13,895 nt of DNA from Cyanobacteriota bacterium (GCA_027483425.1 JAIXUR010000571.1:1-13895), one strand, 5' to 3'. Positions 1 to 8,047 are shown, counted from the first letter of the stretch. Program-made: numbers and translations. The notes: a model not told the origin generated them from the letters alone.

Positions 1-408
1 CACCGCTGGCGGGGCCGGGGCGATCGGGGCTGGGGCGACGGGCTGGGGTAAGGGATCTGGCGCGATCGCAGGTTCCAGGGCCTGAGGAGCAGCAACGTTG
101 TTTTGAGGCGTGGTTTGAGCGACCATCGGGGTGGGCGCATCGACCGCAGGGGCAGGCTCCGCAGCCAATGCCCCAGGCTGGGATGGGGCCCCATCGGTGG
201 GCAGAGCCGGGTCGAGGGGGAGCGTGACCATCTGAATGGGCAGCGGGGCCATCTCGCCCTCGGGCAGCGTCGGGGTTTGAATCGCCAGGGTGCGGATCAT
301 GACCAGGGCCAAGCCGTGGGCCGCCACGGACGCTACGGCCGCCACGGGCCACAGCAGTTTAGGGTCGCGGTGGCGAGCAAAGGTGAGCAAGAATGAGGGG
401 TGGGCCAT
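1..408 (-). CDS. TonB-like energy transducer, N-terminal part (3' end outside window)
   Basis: The reading frame stays open from the ATG at 408 to the window edge, giving 136 residues without a stop. A short basic N-terminus is followed by one hydrophobic segment at about residues 18-40, then a long Pro/Ala-rich stretch (from about residue 45 to the edge) of the sort that spans the periplasm. Inside the membrane segment, Ser27 and His31 form the S-x3-H pattern typical of TonB, where these residues couple to ExbB/ExbD. By family knowledge, TonB passes proton-motive energy to outer-membrane receptors for siderophores or cobalamin. The C-terminal domain that would prove this lies outside the window, and no exbB/exbD is visible. 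No clear Shine-Dalgarno precedes the start; two small inverted repeats (413-424 and 423-436) sit in its leader. A generic Pro-rich membrane-anchored protein is the alternative. Confidence 0.72.
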   Translation of the reverse strand, partial: MAHPSFLLTFARHRDPKLLWPVAAVASVAAHGLALVMIRTLAIQTPTLPEGEMAPLPIQMVTLPLDPALPTDGAPSQPGALAAEPAPAVDAPTPMVAQTTPQNNVAAPQALEPAIAPDPLPQPVAPAPIAPAPPAV

Positions 409-542
409 AGCTGGGGGTGCCCCCTACCGGGGTAGGTAAGCTCAGAACGGGTTCAGAACCAGGCAAACAGGGTGACGCAGGGCAGAACTGGCCCCCTGAT
501 CCTACCCCTTGCTGGGGGAGAGAGGGGTATATTGGCAGCACA

Positions 543-622
543 GGCCATTGTCTGAACCGGCTATTGCCCGAACCGGCCATTGTCCGAACCGGCCATTGTC
601 CGAACCGGCCATTGTCTGAACA
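543..622. repeat. Tandem array, five copies of a 16-bp unit
   Basis: Five consecutive 16-bp units begin at 543, 559, 575, 591 and 607. The consensus is GGCCATTGTCCGAACC. Units three and four are identical; the others differ at one to three bases. The array ends 46 bp before the GNAT start, in the gap between divergent genes. The unit is not a multiple of three and no gene runs through it, so it is a noncoding minisatellite likely to vary in copy number. Confidence 0.9.
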
Positions 623-668
623 AACGGGCTTCGCCAACGCTAGGCATTAACCGTTTCCGTGGGGGAGC

Positions 669-1271
669 ATGGTGCAGATCGACCACAACTTATCACCCTT
701 ACCGGCGACGGCGACCCAACCGCTCATCCGTCCAGCTCGGATTCACGACGTGGATCAACTGACCGATGTCCTGACCGCCAGCTTCTACGCTGATTCGGGT
801 TGGCTCCAGTGGGTGCACCCCTTCATGCGGCTGAGCATCCAGGAAGATTTGAAACAGCGGCTGCGGTCACAGTCGCCCCGCTACGTCTGCTTGGCCGCGG
901 TGCCGACCAGTGCCGAGGGATCTGGCCGCACCCCAGCGATCGCCGGTACCGCCGAAGCCTCCCTGCGCCAACCCTGGCCTTGGCAAGGCGATCGCCACGT
1001 CTACGTCTCCAACCTGGCCGTTGAACAGGGGTTTCGGCGACAAGGTGTAGCCTCCGCCCTGCTACAATCCTGCGAGCACATCGCCCAGCGCTGGCAGGTT
1101 GATGAGCTACGGCTGCACGTGATGGAAGATAACCGGGCCGCCCAGGCGCTCTATCGCAAAGCTGGGTTTCAAACCCTTCAGGCTGAAGACACCCCCGCCT
1201 CCTGGTTTGGCCTACAGGCCCGTCGCCTGCTGCTGCGCAAGCATCTACCGCCCACGGCCCGCCCCAGCTAA
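669..1271 (+). CDS. GNAT-family N-acetyltransferase
   Basis: This 200-residue protein has a single GNAT fold from about residue 18 to 190. Beta-4 and the acetyl-CoA pyrophosphate loop are clear: a VSNLAV strand at 113-118, then R123-R-Q-G126-V-A128, which fits the (Q/R)-x-x-G-x-(G/A) signature. Asn155 and Tyr162 in the segment NRAAQALYRKAGF are the usual motif B residues. It should transfer acetyl from acetyl-CoA to an amine such as a protein N-terminus, lysine or small molecule; the substrate cannot be read from the sequence. The basic, Pro-containing tail after residue 186 is unusual. The purine-rich GGGGGAG at 661-667 is only one base from the ATG, so GTG at 672 (second codon) is a possible start. 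It stands alone, divergent from the TonB-like gene. Confidence 0.88.
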   Translation: MVQIDHNLSPLPATATQPLIRPARIHDVDQLTDVLTASFYADSGWLQWVHPFMRLSIQEDLKQRLRSQSPRYVCLAAVPTSAEGSGRTPAIAGTAEASLRQPWPWQGDRHVYVSNLAVEQGFRRQGVASALLQSCEHIAQRWQVDELRLHVMEDNRAAQALYRKAGFQTLQAEDTPASWFGLQARRLLLRKHLPPTARPS

Positions 1272-1316
1272 ATGTGTTACCCGCCTTGCCTAGGCTGATT
1301 CCTTTATCAAAACTTC

Positions 1317-1360
1317 AAATTTCTAGCAGAGAAATTTATCCCTGCTTTAGCGCAGCTAAA
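1317..1360. promoter_or_regulatory. Two hairpin-forming inverted repeats in an AT-rich gap
   Basis: AAATTTCT at 1317-1324 pairs with AGAAATTT at 1330-1337 across a 5-nt loop. TTTAGC at 1346-1351 pairs with GCTAAA at 1355-1360 across a 3-nt loop. The gap (1272-1484) is much more AT-rich than its surroundings. A TAGAAT at 1393-1398 could be a -10 box, but no good -35 is seen. A third inverted repeat, TAGGCC-GT-GGCCTA, lies at 1441-1454. They may end GNAT transcription or lie in the leader of the next gene; neither hairpin has a T-tract. Confidence 0.4.
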
Positions 1361-1484
1361 TACTGCACCACAAGTCGGCTAGTCATTTACCTTAGAATAA
1401 GAGCCAAAGAACTAATGGGATCAATGCCCAAAGGTTACTGTAGGCCGTGGCCTATTGAGCTGGTGTCGCTATTATGTGGCGGGG

Positions 1485-2066
1485 ATGATTTCTAATTTTG
1501 GGCAACCTATCTCAGGGCCAGGACACGAAGGTTTCCTTCGTTCCCCCAAATATTTTTCAGCATCCCAATCTGCCCATAGCCATGGTGTGACTCCAGTGAG
1601 CCGCCCTTCGAATCCATATTTTGAATCGTCTAGCCTGATTCTGTCAGACGACGATGACATTTTGGCTAAAATTCGTGGGAACGATCTATGGGTCGTCAAC
1701 AGTCGCCGCCGCAACGGGCTGATCATTCACAAAGAGTTTTACACCGAGTTCGCTGGCCCTGGGGCTGCCATCGGCGGCGGTCTCGATAGCGACTGCCGGG
1801 CCATCATTCCCCTCGGGAGTCTCTCGCTGATCGCCCCCGACTCCGCCGAAGCCCAGCAAAAGGCCCTCAAAATTCGCTTGCAATGGGTACGACTCACCCA
1901 AAACTTTACCGATAAACCCATCCCCCTCGATCGCGCCCAACTGATTCTGGAACAGTTCAAGAGCTACTTCGACCAGAGCATTGTCGACACCGTGCCCGAC
2001 GAAGCCTTTGCCCTGCTCGTGGGAGTACTGCCCTACACCGTCCGCCGCGCCAGAGCCCTGGTATAG
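1485..2066 (+). CDS. Hypothetical protein, family not recognised
   Basis: This 193-residue protein from ATG 1485 is one I cannot place in a named family. It has no signal peptide or membrane segment. Residues 1-50 are polar and rich in Ser, Gly and Pro. An acidic DDDD patch (55-58) leads into a compact, probably folded domain at about 59-193. That domain has a strand-rich part (LWVVNSRRRNGLIIH), a hydrophobic strand near 105-117 and helices rich in Leu, Gln and Arg, ending in LPYTVRRARALV. An upstream in-frame TTG at 1455 would add ten residues; ATG is preferred, although GGCGGGG abuts it too closely to be a good ribosome site. Codon choice resembles its neighbours from about 1700 on, while the first 150 bases are more AT-rich. 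It is convergent with hisC, with 79 bp between them. Confidence 0.72.
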   Translation: MISNFGQPISGPGHEGFLRSPKYFSASQSAHSHGVTPVSRPSNPYFESSSLILSDDDDILAKIRGNDLWVVNSRRRNGLIIHKEFYTEFAGPGAAIGGGLDSDCRAIIPLGSLSLIAPDSAEAQQKALKIRLQWVRLTQNFTDKPIPLDRAQLILEQFKSYFDQSIVDTVPDEAFALLVGVLPYTVRRARALV

Positions 2067-2109
2067 AGGCCATTAGAGCGCATAGCACCCTGCCCTAGGA
2101 ACCATAGGA

Positions 2110-2122
2110 TGGGCATTGCCCA
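2110..2122. terminator. Weak hairpin between convergent genes
   Basis: TGGGC at 2110-2114 pairs with GCCCA at 2118-2122 around a 3-nt loop. It sits in the 79-bp gap between two convergent stop codons, where a two-way terminator would be expected. The stem is short and there is no T-tract on either side, so this is only a candidate. Confidence 0.22.
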
Positions 2123-2145
2123 CAGTTAAGCCCACAGACCACCGC

Positions 2146-3294
2146 CTAAATGCCCTGCATGTGGGCCAGGGTGCGCTGATTTTCCGCCGGGGTGCCGATC
2201 GTAATTCTCAAGCCACCGCCGGTGTGGCGCACCAGCGTGCCCTGGGCTCGTAGACGGTAGAACCAGCGTTCGAGTTCTGCCTCGGTGGATTGCCCCGGCG
2301 GCACCGGGGGCCGCCCGTAGAGAAAGTTGGCGTCACTGGGCCAGAGGTGCAGGGGGGTGTGCTGGGCGATCGCATCGGCCAGCTCTCGGCGCTGCTGCTG
2401 AATTTCGGGCACCACGGCCAGCAACTCCTGGCGATGGGTCAAGGCCAGCTGAGCCGCAGCCTGGGTGAGGCTGGGTAGGTTGTAGGGCAGGCGCACTTTT
2501 TCTAAGGCCTGGGTCAGGGCGGGCTGCGCCACGGTGTAGCCCACCCGATAGGCCGCCAGGCGAAAGGCTTTAGAGAACGTTCTCATCACGACCCAGTTGG
2601 GCCGGTCGAGCACAGCGGCTAGGGTGGTCTGCTGGCTAAACTCAAAGTAGGCTTCGTCGACGACAACCAACACCTCGGGCGGCAGCTGCTCTAGCCAGGC
2701 CAGTTCGGCGGCGGTGAGGGCATTCCCCGTGGGGGAGTTGGGGTGCACCATAAACACGACCCGCACGGGCAAGCCCTGGGGCTGGGCGATCGCGGCCTCT
2801 GCCGCCGCCAAATCCACTTCAAAGGTCTTTTCACTGCGCCCCACGGACACCACCGGAATGCCCAGGGTGCGGGCCAAAATGCTATACATCGAAAAGGTGG
2901 GTGCGGCTACCAGTACCGCGCCTTCGCCGCCGACACAGGTGGCGATCAGCACCGAACGAATCAGCTCATCGGAGCCATTGCCGACGGAAATATAGTCTGG
3001 GCCGATGGGGCTGTCCGCCGGGATCGCTTCGTTGACGTACTGCGCGATCGCCGCTTTCAACGGCCCATGGCCGCCGTCGGGGTAGCGGTTAGCAGCAATG
3101 TCGTGGTGCAGTAGCCAGGCCAGCTTTTCCTTATAGGCCTCGGGCAGGTCGTAGGGGCACTCGTTGGTGTCGAGCGGATCGAGACGGACTGGGGCCACGA
3201 GGGCCGACGACGGATCAGCCTCAGACTCAACGTGGGGCTGGTAGGCCGCCAGTTGAACCACCGCCGATCGCAAAAAGGGCAGAGACATAGCCAT
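2146..3294 (-). CDS. hisC: Histidinol-phosphate aminotransferase
   Basis: This 382-residue fold-type I PLP aminotransferase converts imidazole-acetol phosphate plus glutamate to histidinol phosphate in histidine synthesis, in the cytosol. Visible signatures are the LDTNECPYDLP entry (39-51), NRYPDG (69-74), GNGSDELI (105-112), HPNSPTGN with PLP-contacting Asn185 (184-191), VVDEAYFEF with Asp213 (211-219), and FSKAF with the Schiff-base Lys242. These are followed by KVRLPYNL (266-273) and GLRITIG with carboxylate-binding Arg363 (361-367). Length is normal for the family. ATG codons at 3294 and 3288 are both possible starts; neither has a clear ribosome site. No other his gene is adjacent, as is usual for the scattered his genes of cyanobacteria. 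Some HisC-like enzymes act on aromatic amino acids, so the substrate is inferred from family membership. Confidence 0.92.
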   Translation of the reverse strand: MAMSLPFLRSAVVQLAAYQPHVESEADPSSALVAPVRLDPLDTNECPYDLPEAYKEKLAWLLHHDIAANRYPDGGHGPLKAAIAQYVNEAIPADSPIGPDYISVGNGSDELIRSVLIATCVGGEGAVLVAAPTFSMYSILARTLGIPVVSVGRSEKTFEVDLAAAEAAIAQPQGLPVRVVFMVHPNSPTGNALTAAELAWLEQLPPEVLVVVDEAYFEFSQQTTLAAVLDRPNWVVMRTFSKAFRLAAYRVGYTVAQPALTQALEKVRLPYNLPSLTQAAAQLALTHRQELLAVVPEIQQQRRELADAIAQHTPLHLWPSDANFLYGRPPVPPGQSTEAELERWFYRLRAQGTLVRHTGGGLRITIGTPAENQRTLAHMQGI

Positions 3295-3421
3295 GCAGGT
3301 GCGATAACCCCCCCATTATTGCAGAGTGCACCCGGCAACGCCTCCGGGGTAGACCGAGGCAGGTGAACAAAGGCGGATGGGCATTAGCGGTATACTTTTG
3401 CCAACCTGGCTCCCCAGCAGG

Positions 3422-3477
3422 GTTTGATCTGGCGCGTTTCATCGAGCGCGTTTGATCTGGCGCGTTTGATCTGGCAG
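3422..3477. repeat. Tandem array, four copies of a 14-bp unit
   Basis: Four 14-bp units start at 3422, 3436, 3450 and 3464. The consensus is GTTTGATCTGGCGC. Units one and three are identical; unit two differs at four positions and unit four at its last two. The array lies in the 252-bp gap between the divergent hisC and PIN-TRAM genes, about 70 bp before the latter. The 14-bp period is two heptamers, recalling the heptad repeats (STRR class) of filamentous cyanobacteria, though this sequence is not one I can name. Confidence 0.88.
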
Positions 3478-3546
3478 AGTACACTGTTAGGGGTAACGGG
3501 GCTAGTCTCTAGCGGCGGCAAAACATAGCCCAAACGGCAAATCACC

Positions 3547-4629
3547 ATGCTAGACGCACTCATTGTATTTTCATTCATCCTGGCCGGGGCGGGGATTGGG
3601 TTTTACAGCATCGATCTGCTGCCAGAGCCCATTTTGCAGCAGGTCACCAATATTGAGGCCCTGGGCGCGGTGATCGCGGTGTTTGGCGGACTGATTGGCA
3701 CCGGGCTAGGCCTGGTCATGCAGACCAGCTACCGCCGCCTTGAGCGTCAGGTGAAGGAGCTCCCCCCCGACCGAATTTTGACCCGGGCCGTGGGCCTGGT
3801 GCTGGGTCTGTTGATTGCGAACCTGATGCTAGCGCCGCTGTTTTTGCTGCCGATTCCCGTAGAGTTTGGCTTTATTAAGCCAATGACAGCGGTGTTGGGC
3901 AGCGTGCTATTTGCGGTGTCGGGGATGAACCTGGCCGATACCCACGGGCGATCGCTGCTGCGGCTAATCAGCCCCAACACCCTGGAGTCTACCCTGGTGG
4001 CTGAGGGCACCCTTAAGCCCTGCAAGACCAAGGTGCTCGACACCAGCTGCATCATCGATGGCCGCATCGAAGGGCTGATGGACACCGGCTTTTTAGAGGG
4101 GCAGCTACTGGTACCCCAGTTTGTGCTGCAAGAGCTGCAGCAGGTGGCCGACGCCTCCAATGATCAAAAGCGCGATCGCGGGCGGCGCGGGCTCGATGTG
4201 CTCAACCGCATTCGAGAGGCCTATCCCAACCGACTGCTGATTAATTCCGTTGACTACGACGACACCCCCACGGTGGATGCCAAGCTGGTGAAGCTGGCCC
4301 AGGAGCTCAACGCCATGCTGCTCACCAACGACTACAACCTCAACAAAGTGGCCAGCTTTCAAGATGTGGAAGTGCTCAACATCAATGACCTGGCCCAGGC
4401 CATTCGCCCCGCCTACCTACCCGGCGACGACATTGACCTGAAGATTCTCAAAGAGGGTAAAGAGTCCTCCCAGGGGGTCGGCTACCTCAACGACGGCACC
4501 ATGGTGGTGGTCGAAGAAGGGCGCGACTACATCGGTGAACAGATTGGGGTCGTGGTGACCGGCTCCCTGCAAACCTCCGCCGGACGGATGATTTTTGCGC
4601 GGCCCAAAACCTCGATGGTCGCCTCTTGA
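3547..4629 (+). CDS. Membrane-anchored PIN-TRAM protein (YacL-like putative RNase)
   Basis: This 360-residue protein has three domains. Residues 1-130 hold four hydrophobic segments, at about 3-22, 37-58, 81-103 and 110-130. A PIN nuclease domain follows at about 160-280. The acidic residues that would bind metal are Asp165 (VLDTS), Asp171, Glu196 (LQELQ), Asp244 and Asp262 (TNDYNLNK). A TRAM RNA-binding domain fills about 290-350, from LPGDDIDLKI through GYLNDGTMVVVEEGRDYIG to VVVTGSLQTSAGRMIFA. This matches the YacL family conserved across Firmicutes and cyanobacteria. By domain logic it is an inner-membrane-tethered endoribonuclease; its targets are unknown. It is divergent from hisC and convergent with the RND gene. 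No strong ribosome site precedes the ATG. Confidence 0.93.
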   Translation: MLDALIVFSFILAGAGIGFYSIDLLPEPILQQVTNIEALGAVIAVFGGLIGTGLGLVMQTSYRRLERQVKELPPDRILTRAVGLVLGLLIANLMLAPLFLLPIPVEFGFIKPMTAVLGSVLFAVSGMNLADTHGRSLLRLISPNTLESTLVAEGTLKPCKTKVLDTSCIIDGRIEGLMDTGFLEGQLLVPQFVLQELQQVADASNDQKRDRGRRGLDVLNRIREAYPNRLLINSVDYDDTPTVDAKLVKLAQELNAMLLTNDYNLNKVASFQDVEVLNINDLAQAIRPAYLPGDDIDLKILKEGKESSQGVGYLNDGTMVVVEEGRDYIGEQIGVVVTGSLQTSAGRMIFARPKTSMVAS

Positions 4630-4666
4630 TGCGTGCGATGTGATGAAAGTGGAGATGACTAAGCCC

Positions 4667-4707
4667 CCTTTCCTCAGTATGCCCCCAGGGGGCATACTGA
4701 GGAAAGG
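4667..4707. terminator. 41-bp near-perfect palindrome between convergent genes
   Basis: The arms 4667-4686 and 4688-4707 are perfectly complementary over 20 bp around a single A at 4687. The element starts 37 bp after the PIN-TRAM stop and lies 77 bp beyond the stop of the convergent RND gene. That position fits a bidirectional terminator, but no T-run follows the stem on either strand. Such a long perfect stem could equally be a palindromic repeat element or a protein-binding site. The palindrome is seen directly; the terminator role is inferred. Confidence 0.55.
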
Positions 4708-4784
4708 CTAATTGGGTTAAAAAGGGTGCGATTGGCGACTCAGAAAGCTAGGCAGATCGCACCCCTAATGGGGTGCCAACCAAC

Positions 4785-7700
4785 CTACTGCCCTGCCGCC
4801 TTGACGGCGATCGCCACGTCAAGGGCAGTCTGCTTTCGCTTGGGCACTAACCACTTGCCAAACTTGGCGTAGAGAGCCGGAATCACCAGCAACGTTAATG
4901 CTGTGGAGGTGAACAGGCCACCGAAAACCACAACTGCTAGCGGTTGCAGAATTTCGTTTCCTGCTCCGCTAGAGAGTACTAGCGGTAATGTCCCTAGGGC
5001 TGAGGTCAGAGCGGTCATGAGAATTGGATCAATTCGTTCCAATGAGCCTTTTAGAATTACGTCGTTAGGTCGCATTCCTAGGTCAAACTTGCTGTTGTAA
5101 TTGTCAATCAACAACAAACCATTGCGGACAGCGACACCAAACAAGGTAATAAAACCAATCAGAGAGGCTACTGAAATTACACCTCCGGTCAGCATAATTG
5201 AGATAATGCCACCCACGAGGGCCAGGGGCAGATTGAGCATGATAGCGACGGTAGCGGGCAGCGACTTTACCGAAAAAAACATCAGTACCGCAATAATGAT
5301 CGCGGCCACAATGCTAAATATCAGCAAGTTATTAGTGGCATTTTGCTCGGCCTCAAACTGACCACCGTACTGGATAAAATACCCGTTGGGTAACTGCACA
5401 TTTTGTTGAATCTGGGCCTCAATATCGCCCACCACGCTGCCCAGGTCGCGTTCGGCCACGTTGGTAGAGACGACAATCAGCCGCGACACATCTTCCCGGT
5501 TCACCACGTTGGCCCCCATACCGTAATCGACTTGGGCCACATCCCCCAGAGAAATCGTCTCGCCAGAGGGGGTAGCAATGGGGATAGTGCGAATCGCATC
5601 CAGGTTGTTGCGAGCCGACTCTTGGAGACCTACGGCAATATTGACCAACTGCTGATCCTCCGACACCTGGGAGACCACCCTACCGTTTAGGGCCGTTTCT
5701 ACCACATCAGAAATCGCCGCCATGCTCAAGCCATAACCCGCAGCTGCGGTGCGATCGTACTTAATCTGCACCTGGCGAATGGGTAACTGCGGTTCTAGCT
5801 GGAGGTCAACGACCCCCTCAATCGGTTCAACCAAGTCGCGTACTTGCTCCCCAATGCGGCGCAGTTCTATAAGGTCGGGGCCAAAAATTTTGATGGCGAT
5901 CGCGCTTCTCACCCCCGACAGCACCTCATCCATGCGGTGGGAGATAAACCCGCCAATATTCGGCGCTACCCCCGGCAGCGCCAGAAACGCTTCCCGCAGC
6001 TTTTGCACGCTGGCCTCCCGGTCTTCCAGGGCCAGGTCACTGAGCTCGACATCGACGTGGGCCATATTCACCCCCGCCCCATCGGCATCGCCAGGGGCAC
6101 GCCCCACGCGTACCTGCACCCAGTCATAGAGGGGGTTGTCTTTGAGCGAGGCAGCCAGCGCCATACCCGCTCGGTTGGTCATATCGATAGAAACACCAGG
6201 AAACAACACCATGGAGTTGACCATCGATTTTTCCTGAAACTCTGGCAGGAATACTCGCCCCAACGATGGCACGATCGCACAGGTAGCCACCAGCGCTGCC
6301 AGCGCCAATCCCAAAATGATTTGAGGCGCTCGCAGCGATAGGTTCAACAAGGGACGATAGAGCCGTTCTGTTAAACGGGAAGCGAAGGTGTTCTCTTGGG
6401 GCAAGGGCCGATTTGCCAGCAGAATGGCACACAGAGCGGGGGTCAAGGTCATTGCCACCACTAGAGAAGCGGCAATAGATAGCAAATAGGCCAACCCCAT
6501 CGGCGCAAAAATTCGTCCCTCTACTCCGGTTAAGCTAAAAATTGGTGCAAATACAACGATGATAATCACCGTTGAAAAAATTACCGCCAGCCGCACTTCC
6601 ACAAACGCATCAAAGATGACCTTGAACGGGTGCTTGGGGTTGCTCTGAAGCTGATTGAGTCGGAGACCGCGATAGCAATTCTCCATATAAACAATCGAGT
6701 CATCGACAAAAGCGCCCAGAGCAACGACCAATCCCCCCAGCGTCATCGTGTTGATACCTAAGCCAAACGCTTTCAGTAACATCACACCGATTAACAACGA
6801 GAGGGGAATTGCCGTCAGGGTAATGATCGCTGTCCGCCAGTTCATTAAGAACAGCAGCATAACCACCGAGACAATGATGATGCCCTCGATCAAAGACCTA
6901 CCCACGTTGCCAATGGATGTATCGATGAAATTGGCCTGACGGAAGGTGCGAGCCATCTGCACGTCTGCTGGAAAGGTGGGCTGCAAGGAGGCGATCACCG
7001 CTTCCACTGCTTGAGTCACAGTCGGGGTATCGACATCGGGCTGCTTGTTGATCATCAGCACCACCGCCGGTTGCCCATTAAAACTGGCATCTCCGCGCTT
7101 AAGGGCGGCCCCAGTTTGCACCTCGGCCACGTCTTGCAGCAAAACCGGTTCACCATTCTGGACGGTCACCACAGACTGCTGCAAATCTTCGATCGTCTGC
7201 ACCTGCCCGATACCGCGCACCAATAGCTCTTGGCCACCGCCGATCAGGAAGCCACCGGGGGCATTGGAGTTTGCGCCTCGGGCCGCATCGGTGACCTGAT
7301 TGAGGGAGACATTGCGGGCTCTCAGCTGCTCTGGGTCAACCAGCACCTGCTCCTGCCGCTCATCGCCGCCGTATACAGTGATTTGCGAAACCCCTGGCAC
7401 CGAGAGAATCTGGTTGCTGAGAGTGACCTCCGCTAGGCGGCGCAGATCCATCATTGAGGTCGGCCCCTGCCCATCTAAGGTAAAGGCGTACATCAAAATC
7501 GTGCCTAGGGGCGACACTAACGGCGAAATCTCCGGCGGGTGAGCGCCTGCGGGAAGCTGGCTCGTCACCTGCTGGAGCCGTTCGGTCACCGACTGCCGGG
7601 CGCGATAGATGTCGGCATTTTGGTCAAACACCACCTGCACCATCGACAGCCCCACCTTTGAGGAAGAGCGCACCGTGATCACCCCCGGCAGACCGTTCAC

Positions 7701-7928
7701 CGCACTTTCGATAGGCACGGTGATTTGGGTTTCCACTTCCTCCGGGGCCAGGCCAGGGGCTTCGGTGTGGATATCGACCTGGGGCGGCGCAAATTCGGGA
7801 AACACATCTAGCGGCATTTGGGTGAGGCTAAAAACGCCCCAGATCGTGACCGCAATAGCCGCAGCCACGATAAACCACCGATGGGCAATGGAATTTTTGA
7901 GGGTCTGGTCCAGAAGTGAGTTAAACAT
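4785..7928 (-). CDS. HME-type RND efflux permease (CusA/CzcA family)
   Basis: This is a full-length 1047-residue RND pump, an inner-membrane proton antiporter with 12 expected membrane spans and two large periplasmic loops. Evidence includes the first span at 18-36, then LDVFPEFAPPQVDIHTEAPG (40-59), FRQANFID (329-336), and the span-4 proton-relay segment with Asp409, Asp410 and Glu416 (GAFVDDSIVYMEN). The second half repeats the architecture, with GVAVRNGLLLIDNYN at 931-945 and final spans at about 971-1020. These features place it with heavy-metal RNDs rather than drug pumps. The CzcA-type extra Asp six residues before Asp409 is absent. The region of the third CusA methionine carries Glu668 (RMDEVLSG), so neither a Zn/Co nor a Cu profile is complete; those comparisons rest on memory of the references. 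It lies 119 bp downstream of the adaptor gene on the same strand, probably co-transcribed. It has only two HIP1 sites in 3.1 kb. No clear ribosome site is seen. Confidence 0.92.
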   Translation of the reverse strand: MFNSLLDQTLKNSIAHRWFIVAAAIAVTIWGVFSLTQMPLDVFPEFAPPQVDIHTEAPGLAPEEVETQITVPIESAVNGLPGVITVRSSSKVGLSMVQVVFDQNADIYRARQSVTERLQQVTSQLPAGAHPPEISPLVSPLGTILMYAFTLDGQGPTSMMDLRRLAEVTLSNQILSVPGVSQITVYGGDERQEQVLVDPEQLRARNVSLNQVTDAARGANSNAPGGFLIGGGQELLVRGIGQVQTIEDLQQSVVTVQNGEPVLLQDVAEVQTGAALKRGDASFNGQPAVVLMINKQPDVDTPTVTQAVEAVIASLQPTFPADVQMARTFRQANFIDTSIGNVGRSLIEGIIIVSVVMLLFLMNWRTAIITLTAIPLSLLIGVMLLKAFGLGINTMTLGGLVVALGAFVDDSIVYMENCYRGLRLNQLQSNPKHPFKVIFDAFVEVRLAVIFSTVIIIVVFAPIFSLTGVEGRIFAPMGLAYLLSIAASLVVAMTLTPALCAILLANRPLPQENTFASRLTERLYRPLLNLSLRAPQIILGLALAALVATCAIVPSLGRVFLPEFQEKSMVNSMVLFPGVSIDMTNRAGMALAASLKDNPLYDWVQVRVGRAPGDADGAGVNMAHVDVELSDLALEDREASVQKLREAFLALPGVAPNIGGFISHRMDEVLSGVRSAIAIKIFGPDLIELRRIGEQVRDLVEPIEGVVDLQLEPQLPIRQVQIKYDRTAAAGYGLSMAAISDVVETALNGRVVSQVSEDQQLVNIAVGLQESARNNLDAIRTIPIATPSGETISLGDVAQVDYGMGANVVNREDVSRLIVVSTNVAERDLGSVVGDIEAQIQQNVQLPNGYFIQYGGQFEAEQNATNNLLIFSIVAAIIIAVLMFFSVKSLPATVAIMLNLPLALVGGIISIMLTGGVISVASLIGFITLFGVAVRNGLLLIDNYNSKFDLGMRPNDVILKGSLERIDPILMTALTSALGTLPLVLSSGAGNEILQPLAVVVFGGLFTSTALTLLVIPALYAKFGKWLVPKRKQTALDVAIAVKAAGQ

Positions 7929-7994
7929 CTAAGTGATTTCTGAGAAAAAAGATACCGCTCGTCACGCCAGCATCTCCCTGGCAGGGCAGCTCCA

Positions 7995-8010
7995 ATGGGC
8001 GCGCGCCCAT
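7995..8010. repeat. 16-bp perfect palindrome in the adaptor-pump gap
   Basis: ATGGGCGCGCGCCCAT reads the same on both strands. It lies in the 119-bp gap between the adaptor gene and the pump gene on the minus strand. As RNA it could form a GC-rich hairpin, possibly an intercistronic attenuator, processing site or mRNA stabiliser; no function can be assigned from sequence alone. Confidence 0.5.
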
Positions 8011-8047
8011 CGGATGCTAAGACAATGATTCAGAGGAATGGCCGACC

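Noticed and set aside
543..622. Possible CRISPR array
   Set aside because: Units are directly adjacent with no spacers, and no cas gene is present.
359..637. Minus-strand 92-codon frame covering the 16-bp repeat array
   Set aside because: It overlaps the start of the TonB-like gene and its apparent protein repeat is only the translation of the noncoding 16-bp array; no ribosome site or family resemblance.
1455..1484. TTG start ten codons upstream for the hypothetical protein
   Set aside because: A rare start without a better ribosome site; the ATG at 1485 is preferred, though not proven.
1274..1495. 73-codon plus-strand frame in the AT-rich gap
   Set aside because: It covers three hairpins, has no recognisable domain or ribosome site, and overlaps the start of the next gene.
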